This document shows positions 63,800-64,000 of a stretch of DNA of 64,000 nucleotides, one piece after another. The stretch is from Salinisphaera sp002433465 (GTDB lineage Bacteria > Pseudomonadota > Gammaproteobacteria > Nevskiales > Salinisphaeraceae): contig NZ_APNL01000012.1 in NCBI RefSeq assembly GCF_040361435.1, forward strand, positions 62,001 through 126,000, in the 5' to 3' direction. The position numbers were made by a program, and so were the translations under genes. Under the pieces are notes generated by a model. It made no database searches. It saw only the letters and a list, made by a program, of their open reading frames with translations, and was not told the origin of the DNA. Within the stretch, counting starts at the first letter, position 1. Each line of letters begins with the position of its first letter.

Positions 63800-64000
63800 C
63801 TATTCGCCGGTATCCGGGTCCTGATTGATGTTGGCGCCGATCTGGGACTGGTTATAGTTCTGCTCGCCCATGTGCTTGATCATGTCGAGCTGGGTCTCGA
63901 TGAAGTCGATATGCCCTTCTTCATCGGCCAGGATCTCGGCGAACAGTTCACGCGTGACATAGTCGCCGACCTGTTCGCAGTGCGTGATCGCTTCCTTGTA
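63800..64000 (-). CDS. bfr: Bacterioferritin, C-terminal part
   Basis: The last 66 codons of a gene that enters from the right edge. EQVGDYVTRELFAEILADEEGHIDFIETQLDMIKHMG holds the ferroxidase Glu and the Glu/His pair (EEGH) of the last helix bundle, and the polar tail EQNYNQSQIGANINQDPDTGE is typical of bacterioferritin. It stores iron in a 24-subunit haem-containing shell. The N-terminal part is outside the window. Confidence 0.93.
   Translation of the reverse strand, partial: YKEAITHCEQVGDYVTRELFAEILADEEGHIDFIETQLDMIKHMGEQNYNQSQIGANINQDPDTGE

Overview
The window is chromosomal DNA from a GC-rich Gammaproteobacterium. The 16S/23S/5S operon with tRNA-Ile and tRNA-Ala in its spacer, and the block tyrS - M23 peptidase - anmK - erpA - argC - hemJ, have a gammaproteobacterial character; as I recall, Pseudomonas has nearly the same order next to an rRNA operon. 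Gene content (two aromatic-catabolism clusters, PQQ and TTQ enzymes) would suit a marine or halophilic genus such as Salinisphaera, but that genus name is a guess, not a measurement.

Layout. 1-6.6 kb: small housekeeping and unknown genes (3' part of a peroxiredoxin, DUF4112, a membrane-anchored beta-propeller protein, a SufT-like protein, CbiX-type chelatase, TspO, two short-chain dehydrogenases). 6.6-11.5 kb (minus strand): a tryptophan-tryptophylquinone amine dehydrogenase operon of the aromatic type (aauB-E-D-A, then a monohaem cytochrome c), ending in an outer-membrane channel gene. 11.8-17.4 kb (minus): a PQQ- and haem-containing alcohol dehydrogenase, an exported amidohydrolase and an aldehyde dehydrogenase, with a FeaR-like AraC regulator divergent at 17.7 kb. 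18.8-29.6 kb (minus): the phenylacetyl-CoA pathway (paaX, paaABCDE, an extra PaaA-like protein, paaZ, paaG, paaI, paaK). 29.8-34.4 kb (minus): a Liv-type ABC importer. 35-43.7 kb (plus): the homoprotocatechuate meta-cleavage pathway (hpaD, hpaR, hpaF, hpaE, hpaG-like, hpaH, hpaI) plus a MobA-like flavin monooxygenase. 43.8-49 kb: greB, an MFS transporter and an AaeXAB-like aromatic-acid efflux set. 49.4-55 kb (minus): a complete rRNA operon with tandem promoters. 55-64 kb: tyrS, M23 peptidase, anmK, erpA with an unusual tandem repeat, argC, a ClC channel, hemJ and the 3' part of a bacterioferritin.

How the genes work together. Periplasmic amine dehydrogenase and quinohaem alcohol dehydrogenase would convert 2-phenylethylamine-type amines and 2-phenylethanol-type alcohols to the aldehyde; the aldehyde dehydrogenase gives the arylacetate; PaaK activates phenylacetate to its CoA thioester, PaaABCE epoxidises it, PaaG isomerises it and PaaZ opens the ring. 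Hydroxylated arylacetates (from tyramine or dopamine) could instead go through homoprotocatechuate and the hpa genes. paaF, paaH and paaJ are not here, so the last beta-oxidation steps must be encoded elsewhere. Regulation is visible at several points: an inverted repeat at the paaA promoter (PaaX), a shared palindromic element at the -10 region of both hpa promoters (probably HpaR), and a sigma-54-like promoter in front of the AraC gene.

The two most unusual sequence signals are the 171-bp tandem repeat made from the last 22 codons of erpA plus a hairpin-rich spacer (59.4-59.9 kb), and the twin hpa promoter/operators. I saw no CRISPR array, insertion sequence, prophage or integron.
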